Assembly: GCA_903908535.1 (NCBI GenBank)
Contig: CAIVSE010000022.1
Span: 1-34,188, forward strand
Direction of reading: 5' to 3'
Source of the DNA: Candidatus Doudnabacteria bacterium
GTDB taxonomy: Bacteria > Patescibacteriota > Doudnabacteria > UBA920
Length of the DNA stretch: 34,188 nucleotides
Shown: positions 1-8,400 of the stretch, one piece after another
Layout of the letters: each line of letters starts with the position of its first letter
Position numbering within the stretch: the first letter of the stretch is position 1
Notes under the pieces: generated by a model
Seen by the model: only the letters and a program-made list of their open reading frames with translations
Databases searched by the model: none
What the model was told of the DNA's origin: nothing
Program-made: the position numbers and the translations under genes

Positions 1-2637
1 GTTTCCGCCACTTCCAATTCTTCTTCGTATTGTGTTTATAGCAACGGCCAACAGGCTAACGATACCCCCAGCTGGACCGTAACCGGCAGTACCAACTTAG
101 CCGGTGATGATATTGTCTGGTCTTCCACTAAGAATGGCGTTAGCACCGGTGAAAGCAATTCTTATTATGGTCAAAACTTAAATTCCAGCGGTTTTTGGAG
201 CGATCAAAACAGCAGCCCCTGGACTGTGAGTGAAATTGGCAGCTGGACTAAAACCGCTTCCATTTTTGCCAATGGCCAAATCTTGGCCACCGCGGCTCCC
301 ATCAATTTTACTATTAGGGATTGTTCTACAGTTACTCCTCCGCCCACTTATACCCCCGTCATTTGTTCCCCTCATACCCAGAGCGACCAGACTGGCCAGA
401 CGGTTTATTTTACCGCTTCCCAGGGCAACGGCCGTTATAGCTGGTTTGGGAATGGCTTAACACAAATTACAGGCAATACCAATTCGGCGATTTATTACAA
501 TGCCGGTACCTATAGTGTTTCTGTTACCGATGGCCAGAGTTCCGATACCTGTAACGTGACAGTTACTGCCGCTCCGCCGGTGAACCAGCCGGTGCAGTGC
601 ACTCCGCCCAGCCAAACTATAAATGCCGGCTCTTCTGCCAGTTTTTCCGCCACCGGCGGCAATGGCCAGTACTCCTGGACTTCCACTTCCGGAGCCATCG
701 GCAACGGCAGCGCTTTTAACGCGGCCTTTAACCAAAGCGGCACAGCTACCGTAACCAGCAACGGCCAAAGCGCCACTTGCGCGGTGACTGTAAATCAGCC
801 AATCCAGCAGGTTAGTACTTATACAGCTACGGCTTCGGCCACGGCCAGCGCCAGCGCCAATGCCTCGTGCTCTAATGGCACTTCGGCTTCGGCCACGGCC
901 AGCGCCAGCGCTTCTGCCACGGCTACCAGCAGCATCAGCCAGCAGGACGCCCAAAATAAGGCCCAGACCCAGGCCCAGCAACAGGCCCAGGCCCAGGCGC
1001 AAGCTAACGCCACAGCCCAGGCTAATGTCAGCTGCCCGGCCTCTACACCTACCGCGGAAAATTTTGTGGTCAACGTCACCAACTTCTGCGTCGGCAGCGC
1101 AGCGAACTATCAGTTTACTGGTACTGCCAATTTAGCCGGGCAGAACATTTCCGGTACCACGGTATTTACTCCCATTAACGGCAGCGCGCAAAATATTAAT
1201 AATGGCGTAGTTGGCGCTATGTCTTTAAATGGCAGCCTTTCCGGCGCCACTTTAACCGGCCATGTCTGGCAAACTTCCGATATCGGTTCTTATTCCCGCA
1301 CCTTTAGTATTGGCACCGCGCCCAACCAGACCGCGACCTTCCAGGTTATTAACTGTAACCCGGTGACTCCGCCGGCCCAGTTAATGTGCAACCCCAACAC
1401 CACCCAAACCGCCAATGTCCAACAGAATGTTAATTTTAATGCTACCGGCGGCAGCGGCAATTATACCTGGTCCGCGCCGAGCTCCAACATTAGCAGCGGC
1501 AATGGCGCCAGCTTTAACACTTCTTATTATGCCAGCGGCACTTACACGGTTACCGTCAATGACGGTACCAATACCGCTTCCTGCAATGTTGCTATAAACA
1601 CGCCCGTGCAACCGCAAACCCTCCAGTGTACTCCGCCCAGCCAAACCGCCAATGTTAACCAAACGGTTTACTTCGCGGCCATTGGCGGTAACGGCCAATA
1701 TACCTGGTCAGCTCCGGGTTCCAGCGGCCAGCAGTACGGCAGCGGCAGCAATTTTACCACCACCTATTATAATTCCGGCTATCAAACCGTAACCGTACAA
1801 AGCAACGGCCAAACCGCCAACTGTAATGTACAGATTATCAACACCGTGCCCCAGCAATTAATTTGCAGCCCGCCGAACCAAACGGCCTACGCCGGCCAAA
1901 CGGTCTGGTTTAGCGTCTATGGCGGCAATGGCCAATATAACTGGTCGGCTCCCACGGCCAGCGGCCAGCAATATGGCAGCGGCAGCAGCTTTACCACGAC
2001 CTTTAATAACATAGGCAACCAGCAGGTAACCGTTACGGGTAATAACGGCCAAACCGCCATTTGTTACGCGCAGATTAACCAGCAATACACCCCGCCCTAT
2101 GTGCCGCCGTATACACCCCCGTATGTTCTGCCGAGCAATGCCAGTATTACTTTAAGCAAGAGCGCCATTAACAACACCAAGGGCGGCGATGCCACCCAGG
2201 TGGTGGCTTCTCCGGGCGACACTATAACCTACACCTTAAACGCTTCCAATAGCGGTAACGCCGCGGCCACTAACTTTGTGGTCACCGACGACTTGTCCCA
2301 GGTTTTGCCTTACGCCTCTGTAATTAATTATGGCGGAGGCACTATGAGCGGCAACGTCATTACCTTCCCGTCCCAGACTGTTCCGGCCGGCGGCAACATC
2401 AGCGTCAGCTTTCAGGTGCGCGTGAACAATACTTTGGCCAATAACCTAACTTATACCATGACCAACACTTATGGCAACACGGTAACCATCCGCATTAACA
2501 CGCCCCAGGTTTTGGGAGCCTTTACGGCCCCGACTACCGGTGCCAATACCGATGCTTTCGTCTTTGGCGGCTTGTTAATGGCCGGCTTTGGCATCTACAA
2601 AAAGCGTTCGTTCCTGACAAAGTTGATCCTCAACTAG
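1..2637 (+). CDS. Secreted/surface protein with about five Ig/PKD-like ~70 aa repeats, an Ala/Ser/Gln low-complexity segment, a DUF11-like domain and a C-terminal TM anchor (5' truncated by window edge)
   Basis: Frame 1 is open from base 1 with no stop before 2637. Repeated motif [VL]xCxPxxQTxxxxQxVxFxAxGGNGQYxWSAP...CNVxI at about 358, 592, 1381, 1621 and 1858. 'GDTITYTLNASNSGNAAATNFVVTDDL' is DUF11-like. C-terminus 'APTTGANTDAFVFGGLLMAGFGIYKKR' is a hydrophobic stretch plus basic tail. Confidence 0.85.
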   Translation, partial: VSATSNSSSYCVYSNGQQANDTPSWTVTGSTNLAGDDIVWSSTKNGVSTGESNSYYGQNLNSSGFWSDQNSSPWTVSEIGSWTKTASIFANGQILATAAPINFTIRDCSTVTPPPTYTPVICSPHTQSDQTGQTVYFTASQGNGRYSWFGNGLTQITGNTNSAIYYNAGTYSVSVTDGQSSDTCNVTVTAAPPVNQPVQCTPPSQTINAGSSASFSATGGNGQYSWTSTSGAIGNGSAFNAAFNQSGTATVTSNGQSATCAVTVNQPIQQVSTYTATASATASASANASCSNGTSASATASASASATATSSISQQDAQNKAQTQAQQQAQAQAQANATAQANVSCPASTPTAENFVVNVTNFCVGSAANYQFTGTANLAGQNISGTTVFTPINGSAQNINNGVVGAMSLNGSLSGATLTGHVWQTSDIGSYSRTFSIGTAPNQTATFQVINCNPVTPPAQLMCNPNTTQTANVQQNVNFNATGGSGNYTWSAPSSNISSGNGASFNTSYYASGTYTVTVNDGTNTASCNVAINTPVQPQTLQCTPPSQTANVNQTVYFAAIGGNGQYTWSAPGSSGQQYGSGSNFTTTYYNSGYQTVTVQSNGQTANCNVQIINTVPQQLICSPPNQTAYAGQTVWFSVYGGNGQYNWSAPTASGQQYGSGSSFTTTFNNIGNQQVTVTGNNGQTAICYAQINQQYTPPYVPPYTPPYVLPSNASITLSKSAINNTKGGDATQVVASPGDTITYTLNASNSGNAAATNFVVTDDLSQVLPYASVINYGGGTMSGNVITFPSQTVPAGGNISVSFQVRVNNTLANNLTYTMTNTYGNTVTIRINTPQVLGAFTAPTTGANTDAFVFGGLLMAGFGIYKKRSFLTKLILN
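358..2076 (+). repeat. Intragenic Ig/PKD-like protein repeats, about 5 copies of ~70 codons (358-570, 592-795, 1381-1597, 1621-1839, 1858-2076)
   Basis: Direct comparison of translated repeats; copies 4 and 5 are the most similar (GGNGQY.WSAP..SGQQYGSGS.FTTT). Confidence 0.8.
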
Positions 2638-2640
2638 TGA

Positions 2641-2660
2641 ACAATGGGTCCCATTGTGCA
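2641..2660. repeat. Perfect palindrome ACAATGGG-T-CCCATTGT followed by GCA; a second copy lies at 25844-25863 in opposite orientation
   Basis: 20-nt exact match: ACAATGGGTCCCATTGTGCA here; TGCACAATGGGACCCATTGT at 25844-25863. Confidence 0.9.
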
Positions 2661-2663
2661 AAA

Positions 2664-2696
2664 ATCCTCTTTCTTAACGGAAGGAGGGTTTTTTGT
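2664..2696 (+). terminator. Probable Rho-independent terminator of the surface-protein gene
   Basis: TCCTCTTTCttaacGGAAGGAGGG followed by TTTTTTG. Confidence 0.55.
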
Positions 2697-2782
2697 TTGC
2701 CATTTTTTGTAAAGATGTTATGATAACAAAAACAGAACTTTCTGCAAAAACCAAAAGCCACTTATCATTAAATGCCTAATTT

Positions 2783-3928
2783 ATGGATAAAGCTTATTTG
2801 CAGGAACTTATTAAAGAAGCCGAGCGCCGCGGCGGGGGATTGGTTATTAATCAAAATGATAAGCCCGCGGTAGTAATCATGACAGTAGATAAATATAATC
2901 AAATCCTTGCCGATAAAACCATGCCTCAAACCCAAACCGAAGATTTCCACAGCAATAACAACAAAACCATTTTAGTTACCGGCGGTGCCGGCTATATTGG
3001 CTCCCACACCTGCCGCGAACTTATCAAGGCCGGCTATAGTGTAGTGGTTTTAGATAACCTGTCCACCGGCAAAAAACAAAATATTCCGCCGGAAGCTAAA
3101 TTTATAGAAGGCGACACGGCCGACAAAAATTTACTTTTAAAGATTTTTACGGATGAACACATATACGCAGTTTTGCACTTCGCGGCCAGTATAGAGGTGG
3201 AAGAATCCGTGCGTGAGCCGCAAAAATATTTGCAAAATAATGCCCTTAACACGGCCAATGTCCTGGCGGCCATGGCCGAAAGCAAGGTCAAGAATTTTAT
3301 TTTTTCTTCCACGGCCGCGGTTTATGGCGACCAGAGCCTGATGCCCATTCCGGAAACAGCCAGAGCCAAACCAAACAACCCCTACGGTTATGCCAAATTT
3401 GTGGCCGAGAAAATTATCAAATACCACGCCCAGTTTATGGGGCTAAAGGCCGTTATCTTCCGTTATTTTAACGCCTGTGGCTGCGACTTCGACGGCACTA
3501 TTGTACCAACCCACCATTCCCACTTAATTCCCATTGTTATGCAGGCCGCGGCAGGGGATATACAGGCCTTAAAAGTTTATGGGAACGATTACAACACGCC
3601 CGACCACACCTGCGTGCGCGATTACGTGCACGTTTTGGATATTGCCCGCGCCCACGTGGTGGCCCTGGAAAAACTGGACGGCATAGAAACCTTTGAGGTT
3701 TTTAACATCGGCACCGGCACGGGCGAGAGCGTTCTGGACGTAGTTAATGCCGCAAAAGAGATCTTAAAAAAAGACATCCCGCTGGAATTTTTGGCCCGCC
3801 GGCCCGGCGACTCGGTTATCACCGTAGCCGACAACCGTAAAATCAGCCAAGCTTGGGGTTTTAAGCCCGAATTCAGCGATTTGGAAACCATAATAAAAAC
3901 CACCTGGAGGCAAATGTACCATGAATAA
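2783..3928 (+). CDS. galE: UDP-glucose 4-epimerase with Phd/YefM-like N-terminal extension
   Basis: VTGGAGYIGSHTCRELIKAG (NAD-binding), SSTAAVYGD, YGYAK (YxxxK), FRYFNACGCD. N-terminal ~40 aa 'LQELIKEAERRGGGLVINQNDKPAVVIMTVDKYNQIL' resembles Phd/YefM antitoxins. Confidence 0.9.
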   Translation: MDKAYLQELIKEAERRGGGLVINQNDKPAVVIMTVDKYNQILADKTMPQTQTEDFHSNNNKTILVTGGAGYIGSHTCRELIKAGYSVVVLDNLSTGKKQNIPPEAKFIEGDTADKNLLLKIFTDEHIYAVLHFAASIEVEESVREPQKYLQNNALNTANVLAAMAESKVKNFIFSSTAAVYGDQSLMPIPETARAKPNNPYGYAKFVAEKIIKYHAQFMGLKAVIFRYFNACGCDFDGTIVPTHHSHLIPIVMQAAAGDIQALKVYGNDYNTPDHTCVRDYVHVLDIARAHVVALEKLDGIETFEVFNIGTGTGESVLDVVNAAKEILKKDIPLEFLARRPGDSVITVADNRKISQAWGFKPEFSDLETIIKTTWRQMYHE

Positions 3929-4712
3929 AGGTATTGAACCTGTATTAACTCCTCGGCTCGCTTATCCTTTGCAGACAAAGGATAGACTCGCCTACGTCGT
4001 TAATAAACTTTCCGTAGTCATCCCGGCCTATAACGAAGAGCAAAGGATTGCCAAAACTTTGGAAGATGTGGGGCAATTTTTATCGCGCCAAGCTTATGAC
4101 TATGAAATTTTAGTTATAGATGACGGCTCTAAAGATAAAACCGCGGAAGTAGTGCGGCAATTGGGCATAAAAAATTTAATTTTGGTTGATAATAGAGAAA
4201 ATCACGGCAAAGGCTGGGTGGTAGGGCAGGGAATGCTTCAGGCCACGGGGGACGTTAGGGTTTTTATGGATGCGGATAATTCCACTAAAATAGATGAGAT
4301 TGCCAAGTTTCTGCCGGTGTTCGCCCAGGGTTTTGATATTGTTGTTGGTTCGCGTCGCATTAAAGGTTCTCATGTGCCCCAGGACCAGGGAGGCTTACGG
4401 GAATTTTTAGGTTGGGCTTTTAGGACTATTGTCCATATTATTGTGCCTGTCGGCGTTACCGATACCCAGTGCGGCTTTAAAGCCATGACCGCCAAGGCAG
4501 CCCAGCAAATTTTTCCCAAACAGACTATTTTCCGATGGGCCTTTGACGTGGAAATTTTGGCCCTGGCCCGCCGCAGCCATCTAAAAATTGCCGAAGTCCC
4601 CATTACCTGGGTTAACGACGCGGCCAGCCACGTAAAATTGGGCGGTATGTTAAACATGCTGCTGGAAGTTTTAACGGTCAGGTGGCACTTAATGACGGGA
4701 AAATACAAGTAA
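3921..4712 (+). CDS. Family 2 glycosyltransferase (dolichyl-phosphate glucosyl/mannosyltransferase-like)
   Basis: KLSVVIPAYNEEQRIAKTLEDV, EILVIDDGSKDKTAEV, FMDADNSTK, DTQCGFKAMTAKAA. Confidence 0.9.
   Translation: MNKGIEPVLTPRLAYPLQTKDRLAYVVNKLSVVIPAYNEEQRIAKTLEDVGQFLSRQAYDYEILVIDDGSKDKTAEVVRQLGIKNLILVDNRENHGKGWVVGQGMLQATGDVRVFMDADNSTKIDEIAKFLPVFAQGFDIVVGSRRIKGSHVPQDQGGLREFLGWAFRTIVHIIVPVGVTDTQCGFKAMTAKAAQQIFPKQTIFRWAFDVEILALARRSHLKIAEVPITWVNDAASHVKLGGMLNMLLEVLTVRWHLMTGKYK
3930..4001 (+). repeat. Palindromic stem-loop element inserted in frame in the glycosyltransferase N-terminus, flanked by direct repeat AATAAA (3924-3929 and 4002-4007)
   Basis: Perfect 9-bp stem TATCCTTTG-CAGA-CAAAGGATA (3963-3984); AATAAA flanks are 78 nt apart (26 codons); CTCGGCTCGCTTATCC recurs at about 22096-22111. 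Confidence 0.7.
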
Positions 4713-6349
4713 TGCAAAAATACACTGTAAAAATAATTTTTTTTATTTCCCTGGCCGCGCTGGCTTTTCCGTTTTCCGCGCTGGCACTGCGCGCCCCGGT
4801 CTATCAGTACCAAATTGATACTGTAATTGTCAACGACCCCGGCTTTACCGTGAATGCCCAGGATATAGACAAAGAGTGGGGCCTTATTAAGGCCGGTTTT
4901 CCCAATGCCTGGAGCCAGACCACGGGCAGCGCTTCTACCACCGTGGCCGTGATAGATACGGGCGTGGATGCCACGCACCAGGATTTGCAGGCTATGAATT
5001 TGGTGGATGGCTATGATTTTATTAATAATAAACCTTTAAGCGGCCGAATTGACAGTGATGATAACGGCCACGGCACTTTGGTAACCGGGGTGCTGGCCGC
5101 CACAGCCAATAACGGCGTGGGTATTGTGGGTACCAATTGGCATATTTCCATTATGCCCATTAAGGCTTTAGACAGCACGGGCAAGGGCGATTCCAACACC
5201 ATCTCCCAGGCCATTATGTGGGCCACGGACCACGGCGCCAAAATTATCAATTTGAGCTTTGGCGGTATTGGCCTGGACCACGATACCACGCTTTCCGCAG
5301 CCATCTCCTATGCTTTTAACAAAGGGGTATTAATTGTAGCCGCGGCCGGCAATGACGTAGCCAAAACCGGCGGCAATTTGGACCAAAACCCGGTATTCCC
5401 GGTCTGCGACGATAACGGCAGTAATATGGTGCTTGGTGTGGCCGCTACTGACCAGAACGATGTTAAAGCCGATTTTTCCAATTATGGCAAAGGGTGTATA
5501 GATATCGATGCCCCTGGCGTGCGCATCCTTTCTACCATTAATTTTGATCCCGTTACCCACCAGCCGGCGCCAAATTCCTATGCTTATGGCAGCGGCACCA
5601 GTTTGGCCGCGCCGTTTGTGTCCGGCGAAGCCGCCTTAATTTGGGCGCTCCATCCCAACCTGACTAATGCCCAGGTCCGCGATATTATTATTTCTTCTGC
5701 CACTAACATTGACGGCCTAAATTTGTCCCAGTGTAATGGTTCCTGTGCCGGACTTTTGGGCAGCGGCCGCATTAACGCGGAGCAGGCTTTGGGTATTGCC
5801 ACAACTTCACCGGCTATTGCGGACGGTGAATTAGTGGAAGGGCCGGGCAGTACGCAGGTTTACGAAATTTTAGGCGGCCAAAAGCGGCCGGTTTCGCCAT
5901 TCGTGCAAAACCAGCGTTTTCCCGGCATCTTACCCCAAGCTGTCAGCCAACAGCAATTGGCCGGTTTTCCCACCGGACCTTATGCCGTGCCCACGGACGG
6001 CACCTTGGTGAAAGATAATGGCGACAATACTGTATTTATTATTAGTCAGGGACAAAAGCTGCCTATTAGCGCCCAGGTTTTCAATCAGCGTAAAATGTCT
6101 TTCAGCAGTATTAACACTGTCAGCTATACCGAATTAAATTCCTGGGTCACCGGCAGTTTTTTGCCGCCGTTGGACGGCACGGTGCTGAAAGCGGCCAAAA
6201 ATCGGACCGTCTTTTGGGTGGTGGGGCAGGCTCTGCACCCCGTGAATTACAATTTTTACCTTTACGACGGTTTAAATAAGTTTCCTCTTATGGTCGTGCC
6301 GGACGCGGATTTTTCCAGCTATCCGCAGGGCAGCGCGTACATAAGATAA
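4712..6349 (+). CDS. Secreted subtilisin-like serine protease (S8) with C-terminal cell-surface repeats
   Basis: Asp motif VAVIDTGVDATHQDL, His motif DDNGHGTLVTGVLAA, Ser motif GSGTSLAAPFVSGEAALIW; N-terminal signal-like MQKYTVKIIFFISLAALAFPFSALA. Start placed at the internal ATG at 4712. Confidence 0.9.
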   Translation: MQKYTVKIIFFISLAALAFPFSALALRAPVYQYQIDTVIVNDPGFTVNAQDIDKEWGLIKAGFPNAWSQTTGSASTTVAVIDTGVDATHQDLQAMNLVDGYDFINNKPLSGRIDSDDNGHGTLVTGVLAATANNGVGIVGTNWHISIMPIKALDSTGKGDSNTISQAIMWATDHGAKIINLSFGGIGLDHDTTLSAAISYAFNKGVLIVAAAGNDVAKTGGNLDQNPVFPVCDDNGSNMVLGVAATDQNDVKADFSNYGKGCIDIDAPGVRILSTINFDPVTHQPAPNSYAYGSGTSLAAPFVSGEAALIWALHPNLTNAQVRDIIISSATNIDGLNLSQCNGSCAGLLGSGRINAEQALGIATTSPAIADGELVEGPGSTQVYEILGGQKRPVSPFVQNQRFPGILPQAVSQQQLAGFPTGPYAVPTDGTLVKDNGDNTVFIISQGQKLPISAQVFNQRKMSFSSINTVSYTELNSWVTGSFLPPLDGTVLKAAKNRTVFWVVGQALHPVNYNFYLYDGLNKFPLMVVPDADFSSYPQGSAYIR

Positions 6350-6364
6350 AAGTTGAAAGTAAAA

Positions 6365-8239
6365 ATGACTCACAAAAGTTTTAAAATTATCGCCGCTGTT
6401 TTTATCTTTTTATTTCTGGCCCCGCCGGCTTTTGCCCAAATTCCCGGCGGCTTTGTGGACCCCGCGTTTAACCCAAATTTACTTATTCCGGACAGCGCTT
6501 TTAGCGATACCCAAACTTTTGGGGGAGCGGCTGGCATCCAAACCTTTTTGCAAACCAAAGGTTCTGTTTTGGCCAATACCACCCCGGCGTTTTTGGATAT
6601 GCTGAAAGAGCCGGACGTAATCCTGCTTAAGCAGGGCCTGGACGACCCGGAGCCAAATTTAAGCCAAAAGCGCACGGCCGCGCAGTTAATTTGGGACGCC
6701 TCGCAGTCCAGCGGCTTAAACCCCCAGGTGATTTTAGTGACCCTAAATAAGGAGCAGGGGTTGATTACCTCATCGCAGTCGCTTTCCGGCGGCGCTCTGC
6801 AGACCGCGCTGGACCACGCCATGGGTTTTGATTGTCCGGACGGCACCGGTTGCGGCAATTTGTTCCCGGGTTTTTACTATCAGCTGTTCGGCAATTTTGA
6901 CTCCAGCGGCAACCGCTATTTGGGCGCGGCTAAAAGTTTAATGAAGTCTTTTACCACGCCGGGCGGCCGCGGGCCGGACGTTAACGGCAGCCCCAGCCAA
7001 GTGGGGCAAATGATTACCCTGCAAAATACCATGGGCGGCTATACCGGTATTTTGCCGGTGCAAAGCGTACAATTAAGCAATTTAGCCACAGCCGCGCTGT
7101 ACCGTTTTACGCCGCACATTTTTAACGGCAATTATAATTTTTGGCTGTATTTTACTTCCTGGTTCAAATATCCCAATGGGACCCTTCTCAAATTAGCCAA
7201 CGCTACCGACACCTACATTATTCAAAACGGCTTAAAGCAGCTGGTGCCGCCGTTTGTGGCCCAGGCGCGTGACCTGAATTTAGCCAGCGCCATTACGATA
7301 TCCCCTACGGAATTTACTAATTACCAGACAGATGTCGTTTTGGGTCCCACCGACAATACCGTGGTCCAGGTGCCGGGACAAACCATCGAATATGTGTTTA
7401 TCAATAACGTGGCCCACCAGGCTTCGGACCTGGTTATTAAACAGCGCGGCCTGGCCACGTCCACGATTTTATCGGTCGCGCCAACAGACTTGAGCCTGTT
7501 TACCATCGGTTCGGTTTTGCCGCCTAATGACGGCACTATCATCCGCAGTACCACTAATCCGGCCGTGTATTTAGTCCAAAACGGGCAGATTAAACTGTTC
7601 TCGGCTTATACTTTTGCCCAGCACAAAGTTACCGGCAAGCAGATTGTCACTGTGCCGGACGCGGAAATTGCCAGTTATACCCAAAACGGCTTTGTGCCGC
7701 CGCTGGACGGCAGCTTGGTCAAAGCATCAAACGACCCGACTATCTATTTAGTTTCCGCCGGGCTGAAACAGCCGGTATTGGGTGACATCTTTAAAAACCA
7801 GGGCTACAGCTACCGGAATGTCGGCGTTATTTCCGCCGATGAAATAAACGCCCTGCCCACAGGCTCTTACGCGCCGCCTAAGGATGTAACCTTCTTTGCC
7901 GTAGACAGCAAAACCGGCCAGCTTTATGACTATAAAGAGGGGACTATCCATGCTATTTCCGCCTTTGTGGCCAAGCAGCGGGGGATTACGCCGGACTATG
8001 TCTTTAGCAATAACGTGGTTTCCCAGTGGTATGTTGGCATCCCGGTGCCGCCCCGCGACGGTACTATTGTGGAAGGCGACAGTCCATCCGACAAAACTAT
8101 TTATTTAGTGGAAAACGGCCAGCTAGACCCGCTGACTTACCAGGCTTTTGTTAACCGCCGCATCCGCCAGAGCCAAATTAACACTTTGCCGGAATTGGAA
8201 GTTTTGGCCTACGCCAAGGGGAATGCGATAGCAAAATAA
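6365..8239 (+). CDS. Secreted lysozyme/transglycosylase-like domain plus ~70-aa cell-surface repeats
   Basis: Signal peptide MTHKSFKIIAAVFIFLFLAPPAFAQ; 'GLNPQVILVTLNKEQGLIT' resembles the lysozyme-like catalytic Glu region; repeats 'PPxDGTxV...YLVxNGQ...F..R......I' shared with the upstream subtilase. ORF track uses a TTG at 6353. Confidence 0.7.
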   Translation: MTHKSFKIIAAVFIFLFLAPPAFAQIPGGFVDPAFNPNLLIPDSAFSDTQTFGGAAGIQTFLQTKGSVLANTTPAFLDMLKEPDVILLKQGLDDPEPNLSQKRTAAQLIWDASQSSGLNPQVILVTLNKEQGLITSSQSLSGGALQTALDHAMGFDCPDGTGCGNLFPGFYYQLFGNFDSSGNRYLGAAKSLMKSFTTPGGRGPDVNGSPSQVGQMITLQNTMGGYTGILPVQSVQLSNLATAALYRFTPHIFNGNYNFWLYFTSWFKYPNGTLLKLANATDTYIIQNGLKQLVPPFVAQARDLNLASAITISPTEFTNYQTDVVLGPTDNTVVQVPGQTIEYVFINNVAHQASDLVIKQRGLATSTILSVAPTDLSLFTIGSVLPPNDGTIIRSTTNPAVYLVQNGQIKLFSAYTFAQHKVTGKQIVTVPDAEIASYTQNGFVPPLDGSLVKASNDPTIYLVSAGLKQPVLGDIFKNQGYSYRNVGVISADEINALPTGSYAPPKDVTFFAVDSKTGQLYDYKEGTIHAISAFVAKQRGITPDYVFSNNVVSQWYVGIPVPPRDGTIVEGDSPSDKTIYLVENGQLDPLTYQAFVNRRIRQSQINTLPELEVLAYAKGNAIAK

Positions 8240-8257
8240 AATAATTGTGGTGTTTTG

Positions 8258-8338
8258 ATGATGGATTTAAGAACCAGGGTGGAAAAAGTGAAAACAAACG
8301 TAGCAGGACTTAAATTGCACAAAAAGGCGTTGGCCTAA
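8258..8338 (+). CDS. Possible 26-aa small ORF (MMDLRTRVEKVKTNVAGLKLHKKALA)
   Basis: ATG...TAA open frame upstream of the terminator; no strong RBS; speculative. Confidence 0.2.
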   Translation: MMDLRTRVEKVKTNVAGLKLHKKALA

Positions 8339-8360
8339 AAAAAATTGATAATAAAAAATA

Positions 8361-8388
8361 GGCGTCCTGACTGTGAAGTCAGGACGCC
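8361..8388. terminator. Bidirectional intrinsic terminator between convergent genes
   Basis: Perfect 12-bp stem GGCGTCCTGACT-GTGA-AGTCAGGACGCC with an A-rich 5' flank (minus-strand T-rich tract). Confidence 0.8.
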
Positions 8389-8400
8389 TTCGTTATAGCT

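Noticed and set aside
457-1082. Antisense/alternate-frame ORFs (457..1002 -, 819..1082 -, 860..1135 +) in the low-complexity region
   Set aside because: Ala/Leu/Gly/Arg/Pro-rich translations are shadows of GC-rich repeats in the real frame of the surface protein; no RBS or family motif.
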